From positions 62,001 to 126,000 of the forward strand of contig CAVXTW010000014.1 in the NCBI GenBank assembly GCA_963764695.1: a DNA stretch of 64,000 nucleotides, in the 5' to 3' direction. This document shows positions 46,624 to 55,628 of the stretch, one piece after another. Every line of letters begins with the position of its first letter. Position 1 is the first letter of the stretch. The DNA is from DATFRY01 sp963764695 (GTDB lineage Bacteria > Myxococcota_A > Polyangia > Haliangiales > Haliangiaceae). Below the pieces are notes generated by a model, which did not search any database, was not told the origin of the DNA, and worked only from the letters and a program-made list of their open reading frames with translations. A program made the position numbers and the translations under genes.

Positions 46624-48057
46624 GACGCCCGCGCAAGCCTCTACATCTACATCTACACCGGCCGGGTCGGACGCTTGCGGGGCCTCGAGAATCCGGTACG
46701 CGTCGAGGCGATTGAGCAGGGTGCTGCGCGAGATGCCGAGCGCCCGCGCCGCCTGCGACTGGTTGCCGTTGCTCCTCACCAGGGCGTCGATGATGCGCCG
46801 GCGCTCGGCCGCCTCCTCGTCGCTCAGGTCGATCGCCGCCGCGGCATCCGGGCGATGTGAAGGCGCGCGCTGCGGACGTCCGGCTCCGGGGCGCGGCGCG
46901 GCCAGGCGGATCTGGGCTGCCGTGATGGGCCCGCCGTGGGCGAGGACCATGGCTCGCTCGATCACGTTCTTCAGCTCGCGGACGTTGCCGGGCCAGGAAT
47001 AGGACATCAGCAGGGCGGCGACGTCGTCGTCGATCCGAGGCGGCCGCTCCAGACCCGTCCGCACCGCCATCCGGCGGACGAACCCTTCGGCGAGCGGCAG
47101 GACGTCTTCGGGACGCTCGCGCAGCGGCGGGATGACCACCGAGAAGCCTGACAGGCGGTAGTAGAGGTCGCCGCGGAAGCGCCCGACGCCGCTCTCGGCT
47201 TCCAGATCGCGATTTGTCGCGGCCACGAAGCGGACGTTGACAGAGATCGGCCGCACGCTGCCGACGCGCAGCACCTCGCGCGTCTCGATGACCTGCAGGA
47301 GCTTGGGCTGCAGCGCGAGCGGAAACTCGGCGATCTCGTCCAGGAAGACGGTCCCGCCGGACGCGCTCTCGAACAGCCCCGGCTTCGCGGCCACCGCACC
47401 GGTGAACGCGCCCTTCTCGTGCCCGAACAGCTCGCTCTCGAGCAGCGACTCGGTCAGGGCCGCGCAGTTGAGGCGCAAGAACGGCCTGTCGCGCCGGGCG
47501 GAGATGTGGTGGACGCAGCGGGCGAGGACATCCTTGCCGACCCCGGTCTCGCCGAGGAGCAGGACGTTGATGTCGCTGCGCGCCGCCTGTCTCACCTCGT
47601 CGAACGACGCGAGCACGGCCGGCGAGCGCAGGATGACCTCGTCGGGCAGGACGCCGTCACCGCCGGGGCCGGCGGCCGCGAATGCGCCGCCGAGGGCCTC
47701 GTCGCCGGCGCGGAACGCGCGCACGATGAGCACGAAGTCGCCGACGTGGATCGCGTCGCCCGGCGCGATCTCCACCGTCTGGCCGGCCGCAAGCCTCTGG
47801 TTGTGGAGCACCGTCCCGTTGGCCGAGCCGAGGTCCTCGATCGCGAACGAGCTGCCGCGCATGTGCAGGACCGCATGCCGGCGCGACACCTGCGGGCCGT
47901 CGAGGCGGACCGTGGCGTCGGGCGCGCGGCCGATGGTGAGCTCCCCCCGGTTCGGTATCGGTCGGGTGGAGACGCCCAGCTCACTGACGATCATGAGCGC
48001 GTAACCGGCGATTTCGCCCAGCGGGATGTCGTGCGTCAACTGGGGAATCCCGGGCAT
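45826..48057 (-). CDS. FHA-domain sigma-54-dependent activator
   Basis: From ATG 48057, 8 nt after TACGAT (a TTG at 48066 is the longer choice). FHA (about 30-105): LTIGRAPDATVRLDG, VSRRHAVLH and DLGSANGTVLHNQR. AAA+ (about 140-370): GETGVGKDVLARCVH, ESELFGHEKGAFTGA, GGTVFLDEIAEFPL, AATNRDLEAESG and WPGNVRELKN. Fis-type HTH: RSNGNQSQAARALGISRSTL. Natural homologues end soon after the HTH (near 46650), yet this frame runs another 270 residues antisense to the convergent kinase; a lost stop or an indel is likely. It activates sigma-54 promoters when its FHA binds phosphothreonine, and the adjacent kinase is the obvious candidate donor. Confidence 0.85.
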   Translation of the reverse strand: MPGIPQLTHDIPLGEIAGYALMIVSELGVSTRPIPNRGELTIGRAPDATVRLDGPQVSRRHAVLHMRGSSFAIEDLGSANGTVLHNQRLAAGQTVEIAPGDAIHVGDFVLIVRAFRAGDEALGGAFAAAGPGGDGVLPDEVILRSPAVLASFDEVRQAARSDINVLLLGETGVGKDVLARCVHHISARRDRPFLRLNCAALTESLLESELFGHEKGAFTGAVAAKPGLFESASGGTVFLDEIAEFPLALQPKLLQVIETREVLRVGSVRPISVNVRFVAATNRDLEAESGVGRFRGDLYYRLSGFSVVIPPLRERPEDVLPLAEGFVRRMAVRTGLERPPRIDDDVAALLMSYSWPGNVRELKNVIERAMVLAHGGPITAAQIRLAAPRPGAGRPQRAPSHRPDAAAAIDLSDEEAAERRRIIDALVRSNGNQSQAARALGISRSTLLNRLDAYRILEAPQASDPAGVDVDVEACAGVSGSAAPALAARGQPALDRAQLGARAPLVSIELGRTLRVPDRAPPSRSHRPQSTGERELGRGLPRGPATLGAAAADPCLEVWDRVGCPPDSDQTLARALLRGGGLLDPATLLRGEEIERLAVERQRAPAVAQALPQPALGGRNERRAPPHGRHGRDPLAGLGKRGERTVFVRDLHQHAGEVAVAHEHARMIRPLRPFHVRDDLAHLARGSSQIVLLEQSARDLVVDREALARTGLAQLWRTPRRRPRASRSRPRALLWPGGPAPVP

Positions 48058-48065
48058 CCGCAGCA

Positions 48066-48071
48066 ATCGTA
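48066..48071 (-). promoter_or_regulatory. Leaderless promoter -10 element
   Basis: Minus-strand TACGAT, 8 nt before ATG 48057. Confidence 0.35.
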
Positions 48072-48079
48072 CTCCAGTC

Positions 48080-48817
48080 TCAGAACGGCGGCTTGGGGAG
48101 GAGGAACCAGAGCTCGGTGAACTTCCCCTGCGTCCACTGAAAGATCTGCGCCTCGGGCAGGATCACACCGCCGGACACGCGCGTGGCGAACACCCGCAGG
48201 GACGGGAAGTCGGTGTTCGTCACCGAATCCACGGTGATGAACGCCTCGGAGCTCGCGTCGCAGGTCACGTGACCGTCAACGCGGTACCAGATCGTGCGAT
48301 TGGTGCGCGGGTACACCGCCTGGAAGGTCGGCTCCACGGCCGCGTGGGGCCGGCCGCCCGCCTGGAACGAGAAGAAGGTGCCGGTCACGGACGCGCTGAT
48401 CGGGTCCAGCTCTCCCTTGAAGGGACCCTCGAAGCCGACGTCCGTCCGGGCGTCGGTGAGCCTCACCGTGGCTCGCGTCCCGTCGCAGACGACATCGAGC
48501 TCGACGTGCGCCCAGACGCGAAACTGCCCCGCCCTGTGCTCGCCGGTGGTCGGGTTCTCGCTGAAGGCGGCGTTGGTGGCCGCGGCGAGTGCGCTGAGCG
48601 CGGCGTCGGTGATCGGGTCTCCCAGCGTCCCGACCATCGAGCTGGAGATGGGAGCGATGAAGGACTTCGCCTCCAGGAAGAAGAGGTGGGCCCGCGGCAC
48701 TGCGGCCTCGGCCTCCTCGAGGTCCGGTTCGTCCTCGAGTCCGTCCTCGGCGAACGCGCACCCGAAAAGCAATGTGGAAAGTGCCAGTCCTGCGAACAGC
48801 GCCGTTGTACGTATCAT
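48080..48817 (-). CDS. Lipoprotein of unknown function
   Basis: 245 residues from ATG 48817. Signal and lipobox: LFAGLALSTLLFGC (Cys 20), then a Glu/Asp-rich linker. The mature part is beta-rich (FRVWAHVELDVVCDGTRATV, VTGTFFSFQAGG, IWYRVDGHVTCD) with two Cys that may pair. No family recognised. It lies 23 nt upstream of the sigma-54 activator start on the same strand but the activator has its own promoter-like element. Confidence 0.68.
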   Translation of the reverse strand: MIRTTALFAGLALSTLLFGCAFAEDGLEDEPDLEEAEAAVPRAHLFFLEAKSFIAPISSSMVGTLGDPITDAALSALAAATNAAFSENPTTGEHRAGQFRVWAHVELDVVCDGTRATVRLTDARTDVGFEGPFKGELDPISASVTGTFFSFQAGGRPHAAVEPTFQAVYPRTNRTIWYRVDGHVTCDASSEAFITVDSVTNTDFPSLRVFATRVSGGVILPEAQIFQWTQGKFTELWFLLPKPPF

Positions 48818-48941
48818 GGCGCCGCCGAAGTGCACGGCGAGTGCCCGTCGCCGGTGATGCCATTCCGCCCCCCTGCGCCGGGGACGGCCGACAGCTGATC
48901 ACGCAACTGTCTCGACAACCGTCGCGCGGCGGCGCGCTCCA

Positions 48942-49346
48942 TTACCTCGCGGACCAGGAGATCGCCGGCGGACGGACCGACGCGCACACCGGCATCCCAT
49001 CGCTTGCCGTGAGAGCGAGCCGCCCGACCAGCACCCCGGATGCCAGCGCGCCCGCGAGCACCTCGGCCGGAACCGCATCGAGCCGGATCTTGGCGCGCCG
49101 GAACATGGCCGGAGCCTCGCCCGCCTTCCGCCCGATCCAGGTCAGGTAGAGAGACCGCTCGTGCGGCGGCCCGTTCACGGCCGGCCCGCGAAACGCCGGC
49201 GCTCCGTCGCGTTCACGGACCTGGATCGTCGTCTCCCAGGTGACACCGGCCGCATCGCCGGCCACGACGTCTTCCGGATGGCACCCCACCTTCTGCACCA
49301 TGCCGACGCAGACATCGCCGTACGGGCCGCAGCTCCGACCAGGCAA
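48942..49346 (-). CDS. DUF5990-like protein, probably missing its first residues
   Basis: 134 residues from a TTG at 49346. The pattern fits DUF5990: LPGRSCGPYGDVCVGMV, VVAGDAAGVTWETTIQV, FRGPAVNGPPHERSLYLTW, RRAKIRLDAV and the ending DGMPVCASVRPP. In the family about ten residues usually precede LPGRSC; here that place is taken by another gene's frame, so the start is unusual. Function unknown. Confidence 0.6.
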   Translation of the reverse strand: MPGRSCGPYGDVCVGMVQKVGCHPEDVVAGDAAGVTWETTIQVRERDGAPAFRGPAVNGPPHERSLYLTWIGRKAGEAPAMFRRAKIRLDAVPAEVLAGALASGVLVGRLALTASDGMPVCASVRPPAISWSAR

Positions 49347-49540
49347 CCTCTCGCCCGCGCCTCGGGAACCGAGTCGATCAGCTTCTGCAGCTCCGATGGC
49401 AGGTCCTCCGACGCCACCCGGATGACGAGCGTCGCCCGATCGCCCGCATCCCTGCCGATCGCCTCGAACAGGGGCCCGGGCAGCTCGATGAACCAGCTGT
49501 CCTCATCGCGCCGCCGGAGCGATCGCCGCCCGATCGCCAC
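49347..49540 (-). pseudogene. Fragment of a small protein, possibly YdeI/OmdA-like N-terminus
   Basis: ATG 49540 opens a frame whose first about 63 residues look protein-like (SWFIELPGPLFEAIGR, ATLVIRVASEDLPSELQ, VPEARA) and resemble small YdeI/OmdA-type proteins. After 49350 the frame loses character (to a stop at 49175) while the DUF5990-like frame takes over. A deletion joining two genes, or an indel inside one unusual gene, would explain this. Confidence 0.35.
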
Positions 49541-49610
49541 GCCATCTGTTGCGCATCGTTGTTCGCGGCGGCAGGCGAGTCAAGCGGCGCGCAGATCGAG
49601 TCGCACCGGG

Positions 49611-49629
49611 TGACGTCCCATGGACGTCA
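49611..49629. promoter_or_regulatory. Perfect 8+3+8 inverted repeat between divergent genes
   Basis: TGACGTCC-CAT-GGACGTCA lies 71 nt upstream of the minus-strand gene at 49540 and 116 nt upstream of the protease gene at 49746. The long perfect dyad is a strong operator candidate. Confidence 0.55.
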
Positions 49630-49745
49630 TCGGTACGCACCGTGACATGAGGCCGCCGGCGACACCCATCACCGCGAGACTCCTCGACGTGGAATCGGCA
49701 TGCGTCGTGCTCATAGCCGGCACGCACCACACGGAGGAGATCAGG

Positions 49746-51752
49746 ATGAGATGCATCGTCATGATGTCGGCGGCTGCGCTGACGCTGTCAGGTTGTTTCG
49801 TTCTCGAGGAGGGGGAGGAGCTCGGCGCCGAGAACATCGGGACCGAACAAGAGGAGCTGCTCGGCGGCGTGCGGTTCACGGCGGATTGCTCGGCTTCCGA
49901 TCAGCAGCTGTTCCGGGATGCGATGGGGTGGGGACGGGCCGCGTCGATGTCAACGGCTTTCCAGGAGTGCATGGCCTCGCGGATGCAGAACTACTACCCA
50001 TGCAATGGCGATCCTCACGCGACCGCCACGCGCGCCGTCCAGACCCAGCGCGTGATCGAGGCCTCGCGCAGCGACAACGACCTGCGGATCAGCTGCCCGT
50101 CGGCGGGCGGGGACGCGTGGGCGCCGATCGGCACCTGGGGGCACAGCAACGAGGAGCAGATGTCGTTCAAGGGTCTGCTCGACTGGGCGCGGGCGCGCGT
50201 CCTGATCGACCCGGTCAACGCCTACGCCGGCCTCGCCGGCACCGTCTGGCACGAGGCGATGCACACGCACGGGTACCTCCACGGCAGCAGCGGCGGCGGC
50301 AACCCGGCCGGCGACCGGGCCGAGTGCGGAGTACCGGCAAACGTGAATCCGTGGGAGGTGGTGCCCTACGCGGTCGGCTCCTGCCTGTCGGAAGTGATCC
50401 GGCAGTCAAAGACGGTATGCGGCGCCAATACCTGCGGCGCCACCGGCAAGCGGCTGGTGACCCACCACAACGGCGCCAGCTGCGCCTGCGTCAACGACCC
50501 GTGGCTCGACGCTTCGCTGTGGTCGCCGCGTTACGCGGACAGCAGCGCGACGACGACCGCCGAGCGGCTCAGCATCCAGTACACCGACGTCAACGGCGAC
50601 GGCCAGGACGACCTTTGCGGTCTGGAGGGGACCTCGGTCCGGTGCTCCGGCTCGTCCACTGTCGGATTCGACGCGGCGGCGCAGAACTCGTGGGACATCC
50701 AGTCCAGCGGCTGGAACGTCACGTTCGCCGACTACCGCGCGACGCTCGCGTTTCCCGATCTCAATCGCGACAATCGAAGCGATGTCTGCATGCGGCAGTC
50801 CGACGGCATCTATTGCGCGCTCACCAGCGTCACCTGCAACGGCAGCGCGTGCATCCCGAGCTTCGGCGCGCGCTGGCGCCTCGTCAACGGGTTCGGCGAC
50901 AACACGTCGTGGCACACCCACCGCTCGTACTGGGAGACGGTTCAGTTCGCCGATGTCAACGGCGACCAGCGCGACGATGTGTGCGGGCGCGGCGAGGCGG
51001 GCGTCTACTGCAGCCTGACACTCGCCCAGGCCAACGGGACGATCACCGGCAGCCAGCTCGTCCTGATGGCGTCGGTGTTCAGCAACGCCAACAACTGGAA
51101 CAGCCACGAGAGCTACTGGCGCACGATCCGGATCGTCAACGTGAGCGGCGACGGCAAGGCCGACGTGTGCGGGCGCGGTGACGCAGGCATCCACTGCGGA
51201 CATTACCGCCCGGCGTTTCGCGATTTCGGACAGGTCCGGCTACGAACGTCCAACTTCAGCGACCCTTGGTGGCGTGACCCGATGTACTACGAGACGATCG
51301 AGTACGGCGATCTGAACGGCGACGGCGCCATCGACGTGTGCGGGCGGGGCGACGGCGGCATGTACTGTGGCCTGTATGGCGGGGCGAACGAACCGCTGTC
51401 GCAGTTCAACGGCGTCAACACCCTCGACATCCCGGAGTTCAGCGACGCCAACGGATGGAACACGGTCTCGCGCTACACGACGCTGCGCCTCGCCGACGTC
51501 AACGGCGACAGCAAGGCGGACGTGTGCGGGCGCGGCGCCAATGGCATCACCTGCGTGCGGTCGAGCTCGGTGCTGGTGACATCGTTCGCCGCGCCCGAGC
51601 TGTGGGTGAAGAACTTCGGCGACAACTTCGGTTGGGGGGCAAACCAGACGCACTACCGGACGGTGAAGCCGGCGAAGGTGAGCCGTGCAAACCCGGGCGG
51701 GTCGGCGTTCTGCGGCCGCGGTTGGGCCGGAATCTACTGCAGCCGCCGCTGA
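49746..51752 (+). CDS. Metzincin-type metalloprotease lipoprotein with FG-GAP repeats
   Basis: 668 residues from ATG 49746 (GGAGGAGATC upstream). Lipobox LTLSGC (Cys 17). The N-terminal domain (about 40-250) holds HEAMHTHGYLH (169-179), an exact HExxHxxGxxH zinc site, with several Cys. It is followed by about seven FG-GAP/VCBS-like repeats, each with D-x-N-G-D-type calcium ligands and a conserved Cys pair (FADVNGDQRDDVCGRG..GVYC and YGDLNGDGAIDVCGRG..GMYC); the last is degenerate. The repeats likely form a calcium-bound propeller. An exposed protease used in predation or surface remodelling is inferred. Confidence 0.85.
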   Translation: MRCIVMMSAAALTLSGCFVLEEGEELGAENIGTEQEELLGGVRFTADCSASDQQLFRDAMGWGRAASMSTAFQECMASRMQNYYPCNGDPHATATRAVQTQRVIEASRSDNDLRISCPSAGGDAWAPIGTWGHSNEEQMSFKGLLDWARARVLIDPVNAYAGLAGTVWHEAMHTHGYLHGSSGGGNPAGDRAECGVPANVNPWEVVPYAVGSCLSEVIRQSKTVCGANTCGATGKRLVTHHNGASCACVNDPWLDASLWSPRYADSSATTTAERLSIQYTDVNGDGQDDLCGLEGTSVRCSGSSTVGFDAAAQNSWDIQSSGWNVTFADYRATLAFPDLNRDNRSDVCMRQSDGIYCALTSVTCNGSACIPSFGARWRLVNGFGDNTSWHTHRSYWETVQFADVNGDQRDDVCGRGEAGVYCSLTLAQANGTITGSQLVLMASVFSNANNWNSHESYWRTIRIVNVSGDGKADVCGRGDAGIHCGHYRPAFRDFGQVRLRTSNFSDPWWRDPMYYETIEYGDLNGDGAIDVCGRGDGGMYCGLYGGANEPLSQFNGVNTLDIPEFSDANGWNTVSRYTTLRLADVNGDSKADVCGRGANGITCVRSSSVLVTSFAAPELWVKNFGDNFGWGANQTHYRTVKPAKVSRANPGGSAFCGRGWAGIYCSRR

Positions 51753-51957
51753 GCGGAAACTGGCTTCGAAGACATCGTGATGGCGCGGCCCTGACGCGCC
51801 ACGCCGTGAACGTCTCCCGGCCCAGGATCTGCGCACTCCGGAAAGCGGACTGCCTGCCTACCTGCGGTTAGAACAGGACACTACATTTCGTGCGTACGTG
51901 AAGACAAGTCGGAGGACAACGCACTAGTCTGGCCCTCTCTGAAAGGGGAGGTGAGGC

Positions 51958-54900
51958 ATGCGTCTGCGCTTCCATGCGGTTGCCACTGCGTCGTTGCTAC
52001 TGGTCGTCGGTTGTGCCGGAGGCCCATCGTCTACCGGAGATCCAGGGGATCCAGGGGATCCGGGTGATCCAGGAGATCCGGGGAACCCAGGGGATCCAGG
52101 GTCGGGTCGGACGCTCACGCCGGTCGAACAGGAGGCGACCGCGCTCGGTGTCGCGATCATGTCGAGCGACGCCACCGGCGCGCCTCGCTTGATCCGTACG
52201 ATCGTGCCGCGCACCGGCCGTGCCGGCATCACCACGGAAGCGTCCGCCCGCGATCACGTGGCCGCGCTCGCATCGCTCTACGTCCAGGATGCCCGGCCGA
52301 TGGCGCTGCGCTCCGGCGGGACCCAGACGCTCCGCAACGGTGCGTCCGTGGTGAGGCTCGGGCAGCACATCGACGGCATCCCGCTCAGCAGCGGCGAGCT
52401 CCGCGTCCTCGTTCACGCCGACGGTTCGCTGGCCGCGGTCTCGGGCACGCTGCTGCCGTCGACGAAGAAGCCCAGGTTCGTATCGTCAGCGGCCCAGGCG
52501 CTCGAGCGCGCCCTCGACAGGCAGTTCGGGGCCTCGCGGCCGCAGCTCGCGGTGAGCGATGCCGGCGAGCGCGGCGGCTGGCAGCATCTACAAGTAGGCT
52601 CGACGCCCGAGCTCCAGGTGAGCAGCGCCCGCGCGCGCCGCGAGCTCGCGAACGTCGGTGGCCAGCTCACCGAGGTGTGGGCGGTCGAGGTCGAGGCCGA
52701 CTCGAGCCTCAATCCCCTCGGCGATCCCGACATGCCGACGGCCTCGGCGCGCCGCTATCTGGTCGCCGACATCGACGGCCGGATCGTCCGCGACGTCAAC
52801 CTCATCCAGAGCGATGCCTTCGTGTACCGCGCCTACGTCGAGACCACCGGTGTCCGCCGGCCGCTCGACGGCCCCCTGCAGAGCTTCGCGCCGCATCCCA
52901 CCGGCGTTCCCGATGGCTCGTCGCCCGAGCTCGTCCCGTCGAACCTCGTCGTCATGGAGGCGTTCAACGGACCGGTCAACCCGTGGCTGCCCAACAACGC
53001 CACGACGACCACCGGCAACAACGCCGAGGCATTCGCCGATCTCGACGGCAACAGCGTGTTCAGCGCCGGCGACGTCCGCCCCGAGGTCAGGTCGGGTCGC
53101 GTCCTCAACTACACGTACAACCACGCGCTCGAGCCGCTGGCCACGCCCAACCAGTCCAAGGCCGCCTCGGTCAACGCGTTCTTCGTCGTCAACTGGATGC
53201 ACAACTGGTTCTACGATTCCGGTTTCACCGAGGCGACCGGCAACGCGCAGGCCGACAACTTCGGTCGCGGAGGCATCGCGGGCGACCCGATGATCGTCGC
53301 CGCGCAGGCCGGCGCGAACGTCGGTCTCAGGAACAACGCCACCATGTCAACGCCGGCCGACGGCCTGCGGCCGCGCATGCGAATGTTCCTGTGGACCGCC
53401 GGTACGCTGACGTCGATCGACACCCCCGCCGGCACCGTCCAGAGCGAGCCGTTCTCCGCCGGACCGCGGGACTTCGAACTGACCGGTGAGGTCGTCGCGG
53501 CGACCGACGCCACCGACCCGACGACCGACGCCTGCCAGCCGATCACCAGCGACGTCGCCGGCAAGATCGCGCTGGTCACGTTCTCGGGCGTGTGCGGCTC
53601 GGGCGCCACCGTGAACAGCGTCGCGGCCGCCGGCGCCGTCGGCATCATCCTGTCCGATGGCGAGCTCGACGATCCGAGGGGGTTCGCCGGCAGCGCCGCG
53701 GCGAACATCCCGGGCCTTGCGATCGGCAAGACCGCAGGCGAGACGCTGCGGGCCGCGATCGCCGAGGGTCCGGTGGTCGTCACACTGAACAGCGCGAAGG
53801 CGGGCGTTGAGCGCGACGGCGACTTCGACAACGGCATTGTCGCGCACGAGTGGGGTCACTACCTGCACCACCGCCTCGCGGAGTGCGGCGCACAGCAGTG
53901 CGGCGGGATGAGCGAGGGCTGGGGCGACTTCATGGCGCTCCTGATGATGGTGCGCGAGGGCGACAACCGCGATGGCGTCTATGCGATGGGGAATTACGCG
54001 CTCGAGAACGGAGTCACGGCCGACGTCGCGTACTTCGGTATCCGCCGCTTCCCGTACAGCCGCGACCGGACCAAGAACGACCTCAGCTTCCGACACATCG
54101 GCGACGAGAACCCGCTGCCGACCACCACGCCCGGGTTCCCCGGCGGTCCCAACAGCGAGGTCCACAACGCCGGCGAGGTCTGGGCGACCTTGATGTGGGA
54201 GGCGTTCAACGTGCTCGCCGACGCGCACGAGGTCAACGTGGCGCGCCGGCGGATCAGCGACTACCTCGTCGGCGGCCTGATGATGGCGCCGCCGGAGGCG
54301 ACGTTCACCGAGCAGCGCGACGCGATCCTGGCCACCGCCAGCGCGTTCGACACCGACGACATGATCCTGATGGCGGCGGCGTTCGCAGGCCGCGGCGCCG
54401 GGTCGTGCGCGGTGTCGCCGAGCAACGACTCGCCGACCAACGAAGGCGTGGTCGAGAGCGGCACGCTGGCCGGCAAGCTCGTGGTCGGCGGGCTGAGCCT
54501 GATCGACGATGGCAGCTCGTGCGACAACGACGGCTACCTCGATCCGGGAGAGTCGGGCCAGCTGCGCCTCACGCTCGCCAACAACGGCATCCTGGCCGCC
54601 GACAACGTCAGCGTGACGGCGACGACCACGAGCGCCGGCGTGCAGATCGGCGCCCCGATCGAGATCACGGCGCAGCAGCCGTTCACGAGCTCGTCGCTGG
54701 CCATCCCGGTGTCTCTGGCGGCGACCGCGCCGCCCGACACAGTCGTCACGATCAGGGTCCACGCCCAGGGTGAAAGCACCTGCGACAGCGAGGGCATCGA
54801 CGTCGAGCTGACCGTGCGGACCGGCGTGGACGATGTCCCCGAGGCGTCCAGCATCGACAATGCCGAGACCAGGATCTCGCCGTGGACGCCGACCGGTGCG

Positions 54901-55539
54901 AGCGCTGCGGAGCTCTGGGGCCGCGTGCGCGACGCGAGCTTCAACCAGTCGTTCTTCGGCAAGAACGCGGGGTTCGCGAGCGACACGCAGTTCGTGTCGC
55001 CGCCGCTGAACGTCGGCACGACGGATCCCTTCGTCCTCACGTTCTCGCACGCCTACGCCCTCGAGGGCGCTCCTGGCCAGCTGTTCGACGGCGGCGTCGT
55101 CGAGATGACGCTCAACGGCGGCGCGACCTGGAGCGATGTCACTGCGTTCGGCGTCAACCCCGGCTACACCGGCGCGCTGGTCACGGGAGGCGCGAATCCG
55201 ATCGCCGGCCGCCAGGCGTTCAGCGCATTCAGCCCCGGCTTCCCGGCGCTGAACGCGGTGTCGCTGGACTTCGGCACGGTCTTCGCCGGCCTGACCGTTC
55301 AGGTGCGGTTCCGGCTCGGCGCCGACGCGAACACGGCGCTCTCCGGCTGGACCATCGACGACGTCCAGGTCAACGGCATCACCAACACGCCGTTCCCGAT
55401 CCAGGCGCCTGATACGACGTCGTGCGCGGCACGCGAGCTCACGACCCTGGAGAGCGACGTGCTCGAAACCCGCAGCGCCCCGGCGACGAGCCTCTCCGCG
55501 TTCGACCGGCAGCTCTGCATCCTCAACGACACGCCGTAG
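51958..55539 (+). CDS. M36 (fungalysin-like) metalloprotease lipoprotein
   Basis: 1193 residues; AGGGGAGG precedes ATG 51958. Lipobox LLLVVGC (Cys 19), a GDP-repeat linker, then an FTP-like propeptide region (about 70-270), the M36 catalytic domain with zinc site HEWGHYLHHR (630-639) and SEGWGDFMALL supplying the third ligand, interrupted by a PA domain (about 500-610) as in some bacterial M36 enzymes, and two C-terminal beta domains of carbohydrate- or substrate-binding type (about 830-1170). It should be secreted and self-processed. A 12-bp hairpin follows the gene. Confidence 0.9.
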   Translation: MRLRFHAVATASLLLVVGCAGGPSSTGDPGDPGDPGDPGDPGNPGDPGSGRTLTPVEQEATALGVAIMSSDATGAPRLIRTIVPRTGRAGITTEASARDHVAALASLYVQDARPMALRSGGTQTLRNGASVVRLGQHIDGIPLSSGELRVLVHADGSLAAVSGTLLPSTKKPRFVSSAAQALERALDRQFGASRPQLAVSDAGERGGWQHLQVGSTPELQVSSARARRELANVGGQLTEVWAVEVEADSSLNPLGDPDMPTASARRYLVADIDGRIVRDVNLIQSDAFVYRAYVETTGVRRPLDGPLQSFAPHPTGVPDGSSPELVPSNLVVMEAFNGPVNPWLPNNATTTTGNNAEAFADLDGNSVFSAGDVRPEVRSGRVLNYTYNHALEPLATPNQSKAASVNAFFVVNWMHNWFYDSGFTEATGNAQADNFGRGGIAGDPMIVAAQAGANVGLRNNATMSTPADGLRPRMRMFLWTAGTLTSIDTPAGTVQSEPFSAGPRDFELTGEVVAATDATDPTTDACQPITSDVAGKIALVTFSGVCGSGATVNSVAAAGAVGIILSDGELDDPRGFAGSAAANIPGLAIGKTAGETLRAAIAEGPVVVTLNSAKAGVERDGDFDNGIVAHEWGHYLHHRLAECGAQQCGGMSEGWGDFMALLMMVREGDNRDGVYAMGNYALENGVTADVAYFGIRRFPYSRDRTKNDLSFRHIGDENPLPTTTPGFPGGPNSEVHNAGEVWATLMWEAFNVLADAHEVNVARRRISDYLVGGLMMAPPEATFTEQRDAILATASAFDTDDMILMAAAFAGRGAGSCAVSPSNDSPTNEGVVESGTLAGKLVVGGLSLIDDGSSCDNDGYLDPGESGQLRLTLANNGILAADNVSVTATTTSAGVQIGAPIEITAQQPFTSSSLAIPVSLAATAPPDTVVTIRVHAQGESTCDSEGIDVELTVRTGVDDVPEASSIDNAETRISPWTPTGASAAELWGRVRDASFNQSFFGKNAGFASDTQFVSPPLNVGTTDPFVLTFSHAYALEGAPGQLFDGGVVEMTLNGGATWSDVTAFGVNPGYTGALVTGGANPIAGRQAFSAFSPGFPALNAVSLDFGTVFAGLTVQVRFRLGADANTALSGWTIDDVQVNGITNTPFPIQAPDTTSCAARELTTLESDVLETRSAPATSLSAFDRQLCILNDTP
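52036..52098 (+). repeat. Seven 9-bp tandem repeats encoding (Gly-Asp-Pro)n
   Basis: Units of the form GGNGATCCN from 52036 to 52098 encode GDP six times and GNP once, just after the lipidated Cys of the M36 protease. Copy-number change would keep the frame and only alter tether length. Confidence 0.9.
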
Positions 55540-55553
55540 CCGTCGTCGAGGAA

Positions 55554-55596
55554 GCCCGCACGGGGGCGTCGCGGAAACGCGGCACCCCGTGCGGGC
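55554..55596 (+). terminator. Strong hairpin after the M36 protease gene
   Basis: GCCCGCACGGGG (55554-55565) pairs perfectly with CCCCGTGCGGGC (55585-55596); the loop itself contains CGCG-GAAA-CGCG (55570-55581), a stem with a stable tetraloop. There is no T-run, but position and stability point to a terminator. Confidence 0.7.
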
Positions 55597-55616
55597 AAGC
55601 TCCGCAACGATCGCGG

Positions 55617-55622
55617 TAGGCT
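55617..55622 (+). promoter_or_regulatory. Leaderless promoter -10 element
   Basis: TAGGCT, 6 nt, ATG 55629. Confidence 0.45.
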
Positions 55623-55628
55623 CGGCGC

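Noticed and set aside
51240..51836. Antisense frames over the FG-GAP repeats
   Set aside because: Their regularity is inherited from the repeated plus-strand codons.
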